DNA of 41,623 bases from RGIG3701 sp017403345. Its GTDB lineage: Bacteria; Planctomycetota; Planctomycetia; Pirellulales; Thermoguttaceae. The notes under the pieces were generated by a model. That model saw only the letters and a program-made list of their open reading frames with translations. It was not told the origin of the DNA and ran no database searches. The position numbers and the translations under genes were made by a program. This document shows positions 18,248 to 29,119 of this stretch, piece after piece (the first letter of the stretch is position 1; every line of letters begins with the position of its first letter). The stretch is taken from the NCBI GenBank assembly GCA_017403345.1, contig JAFQOH010000127.1, positions 1 through 41,623 of the forward strand, given 5' to 3'.

Positions 18248-18598
18248 AGGGTGTACTGATCCAGGTTCCGATCTCACCACTGAGTACACAGAAGGACTCT
18301 GACTCACACTGAAAAGAAAGAGGAAAAAAGGCAGAGAACGTGTCCTGCACGAATTTCACGAAAAAACCGAAATGACACGAAAGATTTAAAATATTTTTGA
18401 TCGCCTTTTGGTGAATTTCGCATTTTTCGAGTTTTTCGTGTTTCCTTTCTGGGTCTTTCTGTGTCTTTCTGTGTCTTTCTGTGTCTTTCTGTGTCTTTCT
18501 GTGTCTTTCTGTATCTTTCTGTATCTTTCAGTGTCTTTCTGTATCTTTCTGTGAACTCTTCAGTGGTAAAACTGGTACGCAGTTGCCGGATGAGCCTT
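18248..18598. repeat. dispersed element, copy C (complete palindromic form)
   Basis: The left arm runs from GTGTACTGATCCAGG through a CACCACTGA block and a CACTGAAAAGAAAGAGG block to a CACGAATTTCACG block. The right arm is the reverse: CACGAA-type block (18400-18440), a decamer array, then TTCAGTGGTAAAACTGG and TACGCAGTTGCCGGATGA. The AT-rich centre is near 18380-18400. The left arm strongly resembles the left arm of copy D and the right end resembles the left end of copy A. Confidence 0.8.
18451..18550. repeat. 10-bp tandem repeat, ten units, within copy C
   Basis: GTGTCTTTCT and close variants (GGGTCTTTCT, GTATCTTTCT, GTGTCTTTCA) occur ten times without a break. The unit is not a multiple of three and matches one DNA helical turn. 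It corresponds to an expansion of the CACAGAAAGA-type motif of the element arm. Confidence 0.9.
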
Positions 18599-18634
18599 TT
18601 AAAATATATTTTTGAAAAAAATTCGCTTTTTTCC

Positions 18635-18662
18635 TTGACATCAGATTTTTTTGGCATACAAT
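18635..18662 (+). promoter_or_regulatory. sigma-70-type promoter of the adhesin gene
   Basis: TTGACA (18635-18640, consensus) and TACAAT (18657-18662) are 16 bp apart. They lie between repeat copy C and the adhesin gene, leaving a leader of about 100 nt. Confidence 0.75.
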
Positions 18663-18770
18663 AAAATTAGTGTTTTAGGAATCTATTTGTTCCTCAGGCA
18701 CACGATCAAAAATTCGATCGAAAACAACTCCGGACGCAATGTTGTGCGTATAATGAGAAAGGCTTTCTTT

Positions 18771-21401
18771 ATGCGAAATCAAAAACTTTCAAAACAGGCG
18801 TTTTTCCTTGCAGGCCTTCTTGCAGCAGGCACGGCACAGGCAGATCTGACCGGGATCACGGCGACAGTCGATACGAGCGGCGGCGACATCACAAATAACG
18901 AGACGCTCTCCGGTTCGGACGACATTACCGTTTCCGGCGGAAATAAACTTTATCTCGGAGGCACAGGCTGCACGCTGACGGGGAACTGGATCGTGGAGTC
19001 CGGGACCACTCTCGTTTCAAACAATCCGATCTGCAATCAGGGAACCACGCCGGACGACGTTCTTGGATCCGGGACGATCTACCTCAACAGCGGGACGCTT
19101 TCCACCACACAGGACGGAAAAGCCGGGATCAACTACGTCTACGAACGCGGTGTGTACAATAACATCGTCGTAAGCGGAAATTCGTCTCTCGCGTCGGTCG
19201 GAAACACCGAAATGTTCGTCTGGGGCAACATTTCCGGATCCGGCCTGATCACGGAAAGCGTCGGATATTCCCTGCGCCTTAAGGGGGACAACTCAGCATA
19301 CACCGGCGACTGGAATGTGACTGGCGACTGGGTCTGGGCGGCCGGTACCAATAGTACGCGCGCTTTCGGAACAGGCGGAAAAGTCACCGTCACCGGCGGC
19401 GGGATCGCACTGGAAAGCAATACGTTCGAGTTCAGCAACGATCTGGAGGTCATCGGCTCCAACAACACGCTTTTCAAAGGTTCCGGAACGCTCACCATCT
19501 CCGGAGACATCACGGGGACCGGTGCGTTCAATTTCCGCAAAAGTCTGAATTCCTCCGGCGGTGTGGATCAGAACTCGCCCACCGTCCTGAAACTAACAGG
19601 AAATAATAAAGCGTTTACAGGACGATGGAACATCATCGGCAACAAAAATCCGAATGAGGATACCTACTCCTGGCACACGGTCTTCACCGATAATGCGGGA
19701 ACGGTAAAGGAAACGGACGGTGACTCCCGATTCGGAACGGGCACGATTTATCTTGATTACGGCGACCTGCGCGCTACCGGGCCGAGTGCGGCACGCGTCT
19801 CAAACAACATCGTCATATCAAATGCAGCCAGGTTCTCGTCGGACGGAAACGTCGAAATGCACTACTTCGGCAACATTTCCGGTTCCGGAACGATCGAGCG
19901 TGACGGAAACTACTCTATTTTCCTGCATGGCGACAACTCGCAGTTTTCCGGTACCTGGAATCTGAATAAAGACCTGATCGTCGCGTATAATACCGGACAG
20001 ACGGAAAAACTCGGCTCCGGCGACTACACGTTCGGCAACAGTACGGTCCGATTCAACGGCGGAAGCGTCCGGCTCGGTGTCAACGATCTGGTCATTTCCG
20101 CGGACTTGGAACTGCATAAATACGATGCCCGAAACTCTACTTTCGTCAACGGCAATTCCGTCACTATCACCGGTAAGATTTCCGGCGAAAGCACAAAAGA
20201 CTTCCAAATGTGGAAAGACGCCACTCCGCTGGTGAAGGTCCACGGTAACGGCTCTGAATTTACGAAAAACTGGAATCTTGACGTCTCAAAAGCTCTCAAA
20301 ACCGTGACTCTGCTCTCGAACAACACCGGAGACAAAGTCGACGGCGCGGATCCGCGTTTCGGTTCCGGCACGATTTATCTCATCGGCGGCGCGACGACTT
20401 CGGACTACGCGGCCAGGATCGGCGGAAGCGCGAACGGCGCGATGATTTACGCTCCGATCGCCGCGAGCGGAAACGTCGTCTTCACCGCGGAAACCGGAGA
20501 ACAGGAAGTCCACTTCTTCGGCGACATTTCCGGCTCAGGGACAATCACGGACAATATTGGATACACGTTCTTCCTGAAGGGCGATAACTCGGCGTATGCC
20601 GGCGACTGGTACATTCCGCAGGACTACGTCTGCGTCACACCGGGAATGAGCGTCCACGTTCCCGAAGCGGATCGAAACTTTGGTTCCGGCACAGTCTACC
20701 TCAACGGCGGCGGTTTGCGCACAGTCAACACATCGACGCCGGTCACTCTGGACGCCTCGATCGTCGTCGTTTCCGGAAAAACGGCTGGAGTCCGCTACGG
20801 CGCGCTCACTTTCACCGGCGATGTGACAGTTGAGGGAACGCTCTCAAGCCAAACCGGCGACTATGGCGATCCGACGCTCACTTTCACCGACGGCGGGATC
20901 CTCCAGGGGACCGGACACATCAACGGACGCACGTTCGTGACGGACGGCGGCACGCTCACTGCCGGGACTGTCGGGACGACCGGAACGCTCACACTGGACC
21001 GTACGCTCGAAATGGCGGAAGGTTCCACGCTTCATGTTGACATTCTCTCGCCGACGGACTACGACAAGATCGTGGTTTCCGGCGACGCGGTACTTTCAGA
21101 TGCCATGGAGATCGAACTCTTCATTCAGGATGCCTCCCTCCTTTCCAGCGGGGACCGTTTCGACATTCTGCAGCTCGGCAACAGTTCCACCGTTCCCTCA
21201 CTGAATGACTTTGCGTCCATGCTCTCTCCGGAAACTGCCAGCCTCTTTAATGTGAGTTATGCAAACGGCACGCTCTCACTGACGCTGGACGGAAACGCAG
21301 TTCCGGAACCTTCTGCGTGGCTGCTCATGCTGTTTGGTGCAGGTTTCCTCGGTGTCGCACATAAAAACAGGAAAACACGGAAGGCGCACGAAACTCACTG
21401 A
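18771..21401 (+). CDS. PEP-CTERM adhesin with autotransporter-associated beta-strand repeats
   Basis: A 876-residue secreted protein. The start at 18771 is chosen because AAAGG sits eight bases upstream and it gives a clean signal peptide (MRNQKLSKQAFFLAGLLAAG then TAQA); earlier in-frame starts lie close to or ahead of the promoter. The body consists of beta-helix-type repeats in which G(D/N)NSAYTGDW-like motifs recur at least five times after GNISGSG, matching autotransporter-associated beta-strand repeats. The C-terminus has AVPEPSAWLLMLFGAGFLG and a basic tail, a PEP-CTERM sorting signal that would be processed by an exosortase not encoded here. No autotransporter barrel is present. Likely a large surface or matrix protein. 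The last codons lie in sequence resembling the dispersed element. Confidence 0.88.
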   Translation: MRNQKLSKQAFFLAGLLAAGTAQADLTGITATVDTSGGDITNNETLSGSDDITVSGGNKLYLGGTGCTLTGNWIVESGTTLVSNNPICNQGTTPDDVLGSGTIYLNSGTLSTTQDGKAGINYVYERGVYNNIVVSGNSSLASVGNTEMFVWGNISGSGLITESVGYSLRLKGDNSAYTGDWNVTGDWVWAAGTNSTRAFGTGGKVTVTGGGIALESNTFEFSNDLEVIGSNNTLFKGSGTLTISGDITGTGAFNFRKSLNSSGGVDQNSPTVLKLTGNNKAFTGRWNIIGNKNPNEDTYSWHTVFTDNAGTVKETDGDSRFGTGTIYLDYGDLRATGPSAARVSNNIVISNAARFSSDGNVEMHYFGNISGSGTIERDGNYSIFLHGDNSQFSGTWNLNKDLIVAYNTGQTEKLGSGDYTFGNSTVRFNGGSVRLGVNDLVISADLELHKYDARNSTFVNGNSVTITGKISGESTKDFQMWKDATPLVKVHGNGSEFTKNWNLDVSKALKTVTLLSNNTGDKVDGADPRFGSGTIYLIGGATTSDYAARIGGSANGAMIYAPIAASGNVVFTAETGEQEVHFFGDISGSGTITDNIGYTFFLKGDNSAYAGDWYIPQDYVCVTPGMSVHVPEADRNFGSGTVYLNGGGLRTVNTSTPVTLDASIVVVSGKTAGVRYGALTFTGDVTVEGTLSSQTGDYGDPTLTFTDGGILQGTGHINGRTFVTDGGTLTAGTVGTTGTLTLDRTLEMAEGSTLHVDILSPTDYDKIVVSGDAVLSDAMEIELFIQDASLLSSGDRFDILQLGNSSTVPSLNDFASMLSPETASLFNVSYANGTLSLTLDGNAVPEPSAWLLMLFGAGFLGVAHKNRKTRKAHETH

Positions 21402-21425
21402 AAGCCGCCTGACACGAAAAGCACA
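21365..21425. repeat. dispersed-element-like fragment, copy E
   Basis: The end of the adhesin gene and the next bases contain GGAAAACACGGAAGGCGCAC, CTCACTGAAAGCC and CCTGACACGAAAAGCAC, the same word set as the arms of copies A and D. The fragment encodes the adhesin's basic tail and stop. Confidence 0.5.
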
Positions 21426-21428
21426 AAA

Positions 21429-21460
21429 AAAGCGCGTCATTTTTTGGAATGACGCGCTTT
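21429..21460 (-). terminator. intrinsic terminator of the second oxidoreductase gene
   Basis: AAAGCGCGTCATT pairs perfectly with AATGACGCGCTTT (13 bp, six-base loop). On the minus strand a run of seven T follows, so it terminates transcription of 21485-22780. The plus-strand side lacks a T run but may still act on the adhesin transcript. Confidence 0.88.
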
Positions 21461-21484
21461 GGTGTTTAGAAGCTCAAGTAAAAC

Positions 21485-22780
21485 TTAGATGGTGCGTTTT
21501 CCCGTACCCGGCAGCGGAACGAAGTATTCACCCTTTTCGTTTGGCATGGTCGGCGCATCGGCGTCGACAGCGTAGGCTGCCGGAGCGAGGCTCATTCCGG
21601 AATTCATCAGATCATCCCACTTGATGCGCTTGCCCGTGTAGCAAACTTCACGGCCAAGGATAGCAAGCATGGTGCTGTACGCGCCCGTGACGCCGTCATT
21701 GCGCTTTTCACCGTTGCGGATGGATTTGAACATGTACTTGTGCTCGTTGGTATACATGTCACACGGCTTGCCGCGGTACTTCCAGACGACTTCGCCCTTG
21801 GAGTTCCAGATGGTATTCTTCAGGATGCTGGCGTAACCGGTCGTGCCGATGAAATCGTCGTTCGTGTCGTTGAAGCAGCCGCTCTGCTGACGGCAGAACG
21901 CATGGCATTTGATGCCGTTTTCCCATTCGTAGGTGACACCCATCATGTCGTAGATGTCGCCGTAAGCCGGCTGTTCGATACGGACCGCACGGCCGCCAAC
22001 GCCCCAGGCCTGAACCGGGGGTTTGTCGCCCATGACCCACATGGCTTTATCGAGAGAGTGGACGTGCTGTTCGACGTTGAAGTCACCGGAGAGCCAGCAG
22101 AAATTGTACCAGTTGCGGTTCTGGAACATCATTTCCGTGTCGTTCGGCTGACGGGCACGGGTCCAGAGTTTGCCGGTAAGGTAGGTTTCCTGGATCGCGC
22201 GGATCTCGCCGATCGCGCCGTCCATCACGCGGGCCATCGTTTCCTGAACGGCCGTGTGGTAGCGCCAGCAGAGACCGCAGACGAGGGTAAGGCCTTTTTC
22301 TTCGCCGATCTTGGCGCTTTCCAGAACACTGCGGACACCCGCGGGATCCACGGCAACCGGCTTTTCAAAGAAGGCGTGTTTGCCGGCATCGACCGCAGCG
22401 CGGAGATGGATCGGACGATAGTGCGGAGTGGAGCAGAGAAGGACGACGTCGCACTTCTCAATGACCGCTTTGTAGGCGTCGAAACCGCTGAAAATGCAGT
22501 CGTCGGTAAGCGGAGCACGGTCACCGAAAGCGTTTTTCAGACCGGCGGCACAGGTCTTGGCACGATCTTCGAAAAGGTCGCCAACAGCAACGATCTGAGT
22601 ATTGGGATCCGCATTCAGCGCGTTGTGCGCAGCACCGGTACCACGGCCGCCGCAGCCGACGAGACCGACTTTGATGATGTCGGAACCCTGAGCGTGGGCA
22701 GAACGGGCGATGGAAAGACCATTGACAGCAAGACCGGCAACTGCGCCAGCCTTGACAAAATCACGGCGGGAAATAGACAT
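21485..22780 (-). CDS. Tat-exported Gfo/Idh/MocA-family oxidoreductase
   Basis: A 431-residue dehydrogenase with a twin-arginine signal (SRRDFVKAGAVAGLAV, ending near AHAQG), predicted periplasmic. The Rossmann loop is canonical: VGLVGCGGRGTGAAHNAL. CSTPHYRPIHLRAA and HAFFEKPVAVD carry the conserved EKP motif; NWYNFCWLSGDFNVEQHVHS lies in the substrate domain, near the expected catalytic histidine region. It differs in both domains from the copy at 16223-17518, so the two are paralogues rather than a recent duplication. AAGGAG stands eight bases before the ATG; its promoter is at 22835-22863 and its terminator at 21429-21460, so it forms a single-gene unit. The substrate is unknown. Confidence 0.92.
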   Translation of the reverse strand: MSISRRDFVKAGAVAGLAVNGLSIARSAHAQGSDIIKVGLVGCGGRGTGAAHNALNADPNTQIVAVGDLFEDRAKTCAAGLKNAFGDRAPLTDDCIFSGFDAYKAVIEKCDVVLLCSTPHYRPIHLRAAVDAGKHAFFEKPVAVDPAGVRSVLESAKIGEEKGLTLVCGLCWRYHTAVQETMARVMDGAIGEIRAIQETYLTGKLWTRARQPNDTEMMFQNRNWYNFCWLSGDFNVEQHVHSLDKAMWVMGDKPPVQAWGVGGRAVRIEQPAYGDIYDMMGVTYEWENGIKCHAFCRQQSGCFNDTNDDFIGTTGYASILKNTIWNSKGEVVWKYRGKPCDMYTNEHKYMFKSIRNGEKRNDGVTGAYSTMLAILGREVCYTGKRIKWDDLMNSGMSLAPAAYAVDADAPTMPNEKGEYFVPLPGTGKRTI

Positions 22781-22834
22781 AAAATATTCTCCTTGAAAAA
22801 ATATGGGGGATCAAATCACTAACGATTTCTTTCT

Positions 22835-22863
22835 ATTATACCCGCAGCCCCCAGTTTCTGCAA
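22835..22863 (-). promoter_or_regulatory. sigma-70-type promoter of the second oxidoreductase gene
   Basis: TTGCAG (22858-22863) and TATAAT (22835-22840) on the minus strand are 17 bp apart; the -10 is 55 bp before the start codon. Confidence 0.75.
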
Positions 22864-22985
22864 GTAGTCCGCCGGAACTTTTCCAGAAATTTTCCAAAAA
22901 AGTTCCGTCATGATCTGAGCTCCGGCGCTATTTCGGACAAAATTTCCGTTCTCCTAGTAAAATTACCGATCCGGAGCATAAAATT

Positions 22986-25709
22986 TTATTTTGGGGACCT
23001 CAAATCGCGCTCGTTCGCCGCGAGGAACCATTCGGCACGTTTCGCCAAGGCTTCCTGTCCGAGCTGGTGCAGGATCTCATGGCATTTTTTGACGCACTCT
23101 TCCTCACAGCTGCAAGTCCCATTTTTCTCCGAGCCTTCCAGGACCGTGTCCATCAAGTAATCCGCCAGCATGTACGGCACAAGGAGCTGTTTGTTGAACA
23201 GGCGGTACTTTTCGATCAGGAACATGCGCTGGCGAGCTTTATGGATCAGATACAGGCTAATGATGATAGAGAAACAGAGTTTCAGCACCATCACGACCGT
23301 CCAGGCATCTCTGGAGTTCATTTTCATGACCTCTTGGAAACGTTCAAGCCGAATGGGAGCATAAATGATACCGAAACAGACGATCGTGACAAAGCCGATG
23401 TCTCGGAGCGTCTTGAAGAAACGCGACTCCGACAAGGGCTTTTTTTCGAGCTTCTTAAAAAGACGGTTCTTTTCGTTTTCCAGCCAGATCTTGTTGACGA
23501 AACGAAGATTCTTGACGGGATCCTGAAAATCTTCCGGTGACGAAAGTGTCGTATCCAATCCGTTGACGGCGATACGGATCCAGTCAATGTCCTCGATCTG
23601 GTGAGAGCGGAAGTTGGAGGAAACGACATGCTGCAGTCCGGCAAGACTCCAGTAGATCTGGATACGCAGGACCTCGGCGAGCGTACGGAATCGGTGGTAT
23701 TTGTAGTGCCAGCGGCGAATGATCGGATTTATGCTGACGATGAGCACTCCGATCAAACTCAGACACAGTACCGTTCCCGTTAGGAACAATCCCCACTTAA
23801 AAAAACTACTCGCGTTCGTCCAAAAAGCCGCAGTTCCCGGCACATTGGATCCCGTCACCCAAGACTCAAACAGTCCCTTGATTCCAATGCCATATGACCT
23901 CAACAGCATTTCACCAAGGAAAAGCCAAACGGCTCCGAATACCAGCAGGGCAGTAAACCCCGCAAGAAACCAGAACATCAGCCACCAGTTCTTGATCCGC
24001 GCCTTGATCGCCAGAATATCAAGCATCCTGAAATGAGCGTAGAGCTGTTCAAGCTGCCTGTTTTTGTCCGGGTCGGAAAATTCTTCCGGACTCTGTTCTT
24101 TCGGGCGTGCGTTTTCATGTCTTCTGCGCTGCTGAGCGAAATACTCGTCAAGAGTTTCCGGAGTCTCTTCTTTTTCAAGAAGTTCCCAAATATCCCTCTT
24201 TTCCAGGCATTTCAGTGCGTTCGTCTTTTCCAGGAGTTTCCAGATGCCGGTTTTTTCAAGAATTTTCCGAAACAGTGTTTTATCCTGCAGCGACAGGAGC
24301 TTCTCTTCGGTAAGGGTGAGAAGTTCCCGATTCATTTCTCCGAGCGTCTGGAAATTGTGGTGTATGTCGCGTTCGTTTGCGATATTGGGACACAGCGAGG
24401 TCCAGGACCAGTACCCATTCTCATACCTATCGAGCCGGAGTTCCCGTTCGTGTCTGGAATTTTCTTCTGTGATCTCTTCATTATCCGGAATATAAAACGC
24501 CGGCAGCGGAAGAGGAGCTCCCCCCTCTCGGAATTTCGAACTCGTGCATTTTCTGCACAGGACCGCACACGCCGTCAGAAAGAACTGACAGATCCGGCGC
24601 AAAAACAAATGCGTTTTATGCAAAAACTGCGGCTTTTTCGTTTCGGAGTTCTCCTCTTTCATCCGAATCACGAGAATGGGACCGATGGATGGATATGTAA
24701 GCAGATCCTTTTTCCGATGGACCGTCTCTTCGACACAACCCTCCATGCGGAACCGTACGATATGCTCCAGAAGATCTTTCTCCTTTTCTTCTTCGCTGCG
24801 CTCTGTTTCCTGATCCCAGATCGTGACCATCAGGTGAGAGTGCAGCGCAAGGAATTCCAAGTAGCGGAATTTATCTCGAGCGGCTCCATGAAATGCCGAA
24901 GATGCGGAACTGTCTGTGCGAAGTTCTTTTTCGTTCATCTCCCAGCAATGGCGTCGCGGATCTGCATCAAAATCATACCGTGCGCAAAATTCCGCAATAC
25001 GGTCTCTGCCCGATCCAGACTCCAGGTCTGTTCCGCACTCTTCTTCACTCGCCGGAAGGATCGCCATCAGATGAACGGACGGATATTTCTTCTGAAGCTG
25101 CAGGAGAACGCTGCAGAGGATCTCCCCGATCTCTCCAAGAGGGTCGAACATGAAAATGATTGGAGCATACCGAGCCTCCTGCTTCCCCTTCCTTCCCCAA
25201 AAGAAAGGCTTTCGGCTGGAATACTTCTGCCATTTTCTGATAACCTGAGCCAAGTAAATATCCAGTGTTTCGGCAAGCCGTTTTTCGGTGTCACTCACGC
25301 TTTCCGCAGCCCCCCCCGCTTCACTGAAGTTTTGGGGACCGAGAATAGAAACGACATACGGAAAGACTGGAAACCGCTCTTTGCCGGAAGTCGTCCACGC
25401 AAAACGGTACGGCATCTCATTAAAATACGCAAATTTCGATCCAGAAAACGTCTCCTGCGCCGGATCCTCACCTTCCGGCATCCCCGCCTCATCAGACACT
25501 GTCTCTGCCGACTCTGGCTGCACGGCTGACTCTGGCTGCACGGCATCAGCCTGAATGGTCCGCGGATCCTCTAACACCGTGTCCGACGGAACTTCCCATG
25601 GATCTTCCAGCTGCTCAACGACTTGCTCTACCAGCTCATCCACAGACTGGTCCATCAGCGGCTCTTCACTTCGATCACGATATTCCGGATCTTTATCGTA
25701 TCCAAACAT
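22986..25709 (-). CDS. predicted SLOG-like Rossmann domain plus transmembrane protein
   Basis: A 907-residue protein. Residues 1-90 are acidic and low in complexity. Residues of about 110-330 look like a Rossmann-type SLOG domain: FPYVVSILGPQNF as first strand and loop, APIIFMFDPLGEIGEI, VHLMAILPASEEEC, and RYLEFLALHSHLMVTIWDQE, the place where SLOG proteins read HSDLLIALWDG. A helical region follows, then two hydrophobic spans (WWLMFWFLAGFTALLVFGAV and a second near WGLFLTGTVLCLSLIGVLIV), a conserved-looking cytoplasmic block (RWHYKYHRFRTLAEVLRIQI and FRSHQIEDIDWIRIAVNGLD) and two more spans. This layout matches membrane proteins predicted to couple nucleotide sensing to a membrane effector in bacterial conflict systems. 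The family call rests on recalled motif similarity. The gene starts 29 bp after ybaK, so it is co-transcribed with the two upstream genes. Confidence 0.6.
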   Translation of the reverse strand: MFGYDKDPEYRDRSEEPLMDQSVDELVEQVVEQLEDPWEVPSDTVLEDPRTIQADAVQPESAVQPESAETVSDEAGMPEGEDPAQETFSGSKFAYFNEMPYRFAWTTSGKERFPVFPYVVSILGPQNFSEAGGAAESVSDTEKRLAETLDIYLAQVIRKWQKYSSRKPFFWGRKGKQEARYAPIIFMFDPLGEIGEILCSVLLQLQKKYPSVHLMAILPASEEECGTDLESGSGRDRIAEFCARYDFDADPRRHCWEMNEKELRTDSSASSAFHGAARDKFRYLEFLALHSHLMVTIWDQETERSEEEKEKDLLEHIVRFRMEGCVEETVHRKKDLLTYPSIGPILVIRMKEENSETKKPQFLHKTHLFLRRICQFFLTACAVLCRKCTSSKFREGGAPLPLPAFYIPDNEEITEENSRHERELRLDRYENGYWSWTSLCPNIANERDIHHNFQTLGEMNRELLTLTEEKLLSLQDKTLFRKILEKTGIWKLLEKTNALKCLEKRDIWELLEKEETPETLDEYFAQQRRRHENARPKEQSPEEFSDPDKNRQLEQLYAHFRMLDILAIKARIKNWWLMFWFLAGFTALLVFGAVWLFLGEMLLRSYGIGIKGLFESWVTGSNVPGTAAFWTNASSFFKWGLFLTGTVLCLSLIGVLIVSINPIIRRWHYKYHRFRTLAEVLRIQIYWSLAGLQHVVSSNFRSHQIEDIDWIRIAVNGLDTTLSSPEDFQDPVKNLRFVNKIWLENEKNRLFKKLEKKPLSESRFFKTLRDIGFVTIVCFGIIYAPIRLERFQEVMKMNSRDAWTVVMVLKLCFSIIISLYLIHKARQRMFLIEKYRLFNKQLLVPYMLADYLMDTVLEGSEKNGTCSCEEECVKKCHEILHQLGQEALAKRAEWFLAANERDLRSPK

Positions 25710-25738
25710 AAAATCGCCTTCTCTTTAACCTGTTAAAC

Positions 25739-26218
25739 TCACTGTGCCGCATCGACGACTTCCATTTTAACGGCTTTTCCGATCTCTTTTGGGTCCATCC
25801 GGAAAAGCAGCCCGCGGCTTCCCGCATTGATGTAGATCTCCGGAAGTTCCAGTATCGTGGACTGAACGTAAACAGTCATCGCGCGCTTCGTTCCGAAAGG
25901 ACTCGTACCGCCGACATGGTATCCGCTGTATCGGTCCGCATCTTTCGGATCGCAGGGCCGGACTCCCTTCACGTTCAGTACCCGCGCCATTTCCTTGGCC
26001 GAGATCTCGCAGTCCCCGTGCATCAGGACGACGAACGGGACCGGGCGCGTTTCATCTGTTTGAAAAATGATCGTCTTGATTACCGCATGCTCATCCACGC
26101 CGAGTTCTCTCGCACTGACACGTGTCCCGCCGTGTTCCTCGTATTTGTACTCCATCAGCTCATACGCGACTTTCGCTTTCTGAAGTGCACGGATCGCATT
26201 CGTCATAGGAGCCTTCAT
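25739..26218 (-). CDS. ybaK: YbaK/EbsC-type Cys-tRNA(Pro) deacylase
   Basis: A 159-residue tRNA-editing protein of the YbaK/ProX family, which removes mischarged amino acids from tRNA. Seen: TNAIRALQKAKVAYELMEY at the N-terminus, HAVIKTIIFQTDE with the conserved lysine, GGTSPFGTKRAMTVYV with the conserved GxSPFGxK loop, and INAGSRGLLFRMDP near the end. The start at 26218 is preferred because GGAGG lies seven bases upstream and the ATG overlaps the upstream stop as ATGA, a sign of translational coupling; the earlier in-frame ATG at 26254 would overlap that gene by 40 bp. Substrate choice (Cys or Ala on tRNA-Pro) cannot be fixed by eye. Confidence 0.9.
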   Translation of the reverse strand: MKAPMTNAIRALQKAKVAYELMEYKYEEHGGTRVSARELGVDEHAVIKTIIFQTDETRPVPFVVLMHGDCEISAKEMARVLNVKGVRPCDPKDADRYSGYHVGGTSPFGTKRAMTVYVQSTILELPEIYINAGSRGLLFRMDPKEIGKAVKMEVVDAAQ

Positions 26219-26661
26219 CGTACCGCCTCCGTCGGAAAAACATAGTCGTCGCAAAACACGGCCTGAAAGTCGTAAATTCCGGAAAAATCTTCCTTTCGGT
26301 CACCGGGAGCCGTTCGGATCTTGCCAGCGTTTACCATGTTGAACACGATCTCGCCAAAATCATCCGTCGTGTGAACGCCCCACTGATTAAAAACCGTCTT
26401 CGCCATATAGCCGAACATCCACCGTGCGCGGATCCGGATCGCTTCGCACAGTTCATTCCCGGTAATGTGGTGGAGATTTGAATCCGGCTCGTCTTTCTCA
26501 TCTTCACCAGGTTTCTGACGCGGCGGCAGATACTCGGAAGAACACCCCATCCCAAGCTGAGACCGCGCAAATTCGAGCGTCTCGAGTACATAATAGTACG
26601 CATTTAAGTGATACCGCGGATCCTGTTCCACGATACCGTGAAGCTGAAGCTGGTCAAACAT
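26215..26661 (-). CDS. Minf_1886-family conserved protein
   Basis: A protein of about 149 residues belonging to the uncharacterised family found mostly in Planctomycetes and Verrucomicrobia. Family marks: DPRYHLNAYYYVLETLEFAR, HHITGNELCEAIRIRARWMF, KTVFNQWGVHTTDDFGEIVF followed by NMVNAGK, and the ending EDFSGIYDFQAVF. The frame is open further upstream to 26763, but a TATAAT box lies inside that extension and similarity begins near MFDQLQLHG, so 26661 is chosen as start although its ribosome-binding site is weak. Its stop overlaps the ybaK start. Function unknown; first gene of a three-gene unit with ybaK and the SLOG-like membrane protein. Confidence 0.82.
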   Translation of the reverse strand: MFDQLQLHGIVEQDPRYHLNAYYYVLETLEFARSQLGMGCSSEYLPPRQKPGEDEKDEPDSNLHHITGNELCEAIRIRARWMFGYMAKTVFNQWGVHTTDDFGEIVFNMVNAGKIRTAPGDRKEDFSGIYDFQAVFCDDYVFPTEAVR

Positions 26662-26728
26662 CGGTCTGAATTTCCAATTTTTTCCTAAAATTTTCCCATT
26701 TCCAAACGGAAACCATTTCGCTCCCTGC

Positions 26729-26757
26729 ATTATACCAAAAAAATTTTTTTCTGGGAA
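26729..26757 (-). promoter_or_regulatory. likely promoter of the Minf_1886-ybaK-SLOG unit
   Basis: TATAAT on the minus strand (26729-26734) with a poor -35 (TTCCCA, 26752-26757) at 17 bp. It sits 68 bp before the chosen start codon and argues against the longer reading frame. Confidence 0.5.
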
Positions 26758-26868
26758 GAGCAAAAATATTGGACTTTTAAAGAATTTATTCCGATTTTAC
26801 CGAATGCAGGGATATTAGGGATATTGTGAAAAATCCATCACACTGAAACCGTTCAGGGGGCGGTCATT

Positions 26869-29076
<2,208 letters not shown>

Positions 29077-29119
29077 AACAAGAGCAGAAAAACGGAAGCG
29101 GTGAAACCGGAGCGGAAAA

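Larger units (their letters stand above)
18011..18770. other. long intergenic region with repeat copies B and C and two promoters
   Basis: This 760-bp stretch holds copy B (18024-18049), the promoter of the AT-rich gene (18110-18138), AT-rich filler to 18247, the full palindromic copy C (18248-18598) and the adhesin promoter (18635-18662) with its leader. The frame open on the minus strand at 18304-18657 reads through a 10-bp repeat and is not a credible gene. Confidence 0.75.

Noticed and set aside
18304..18657. 117-residue frame with RYRKTQKDTE repeats
   Set aside because: It translates the 10-bp array of copy C; the unit is not a multiple of three and the frame has no start signal.
24033..25529. 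498-residue plus frame opposite the SLOG-like gene
   Set aside because: The minus strand shows membrane spans and Rossmann motifs; the plus frame shows nothing recognisable.
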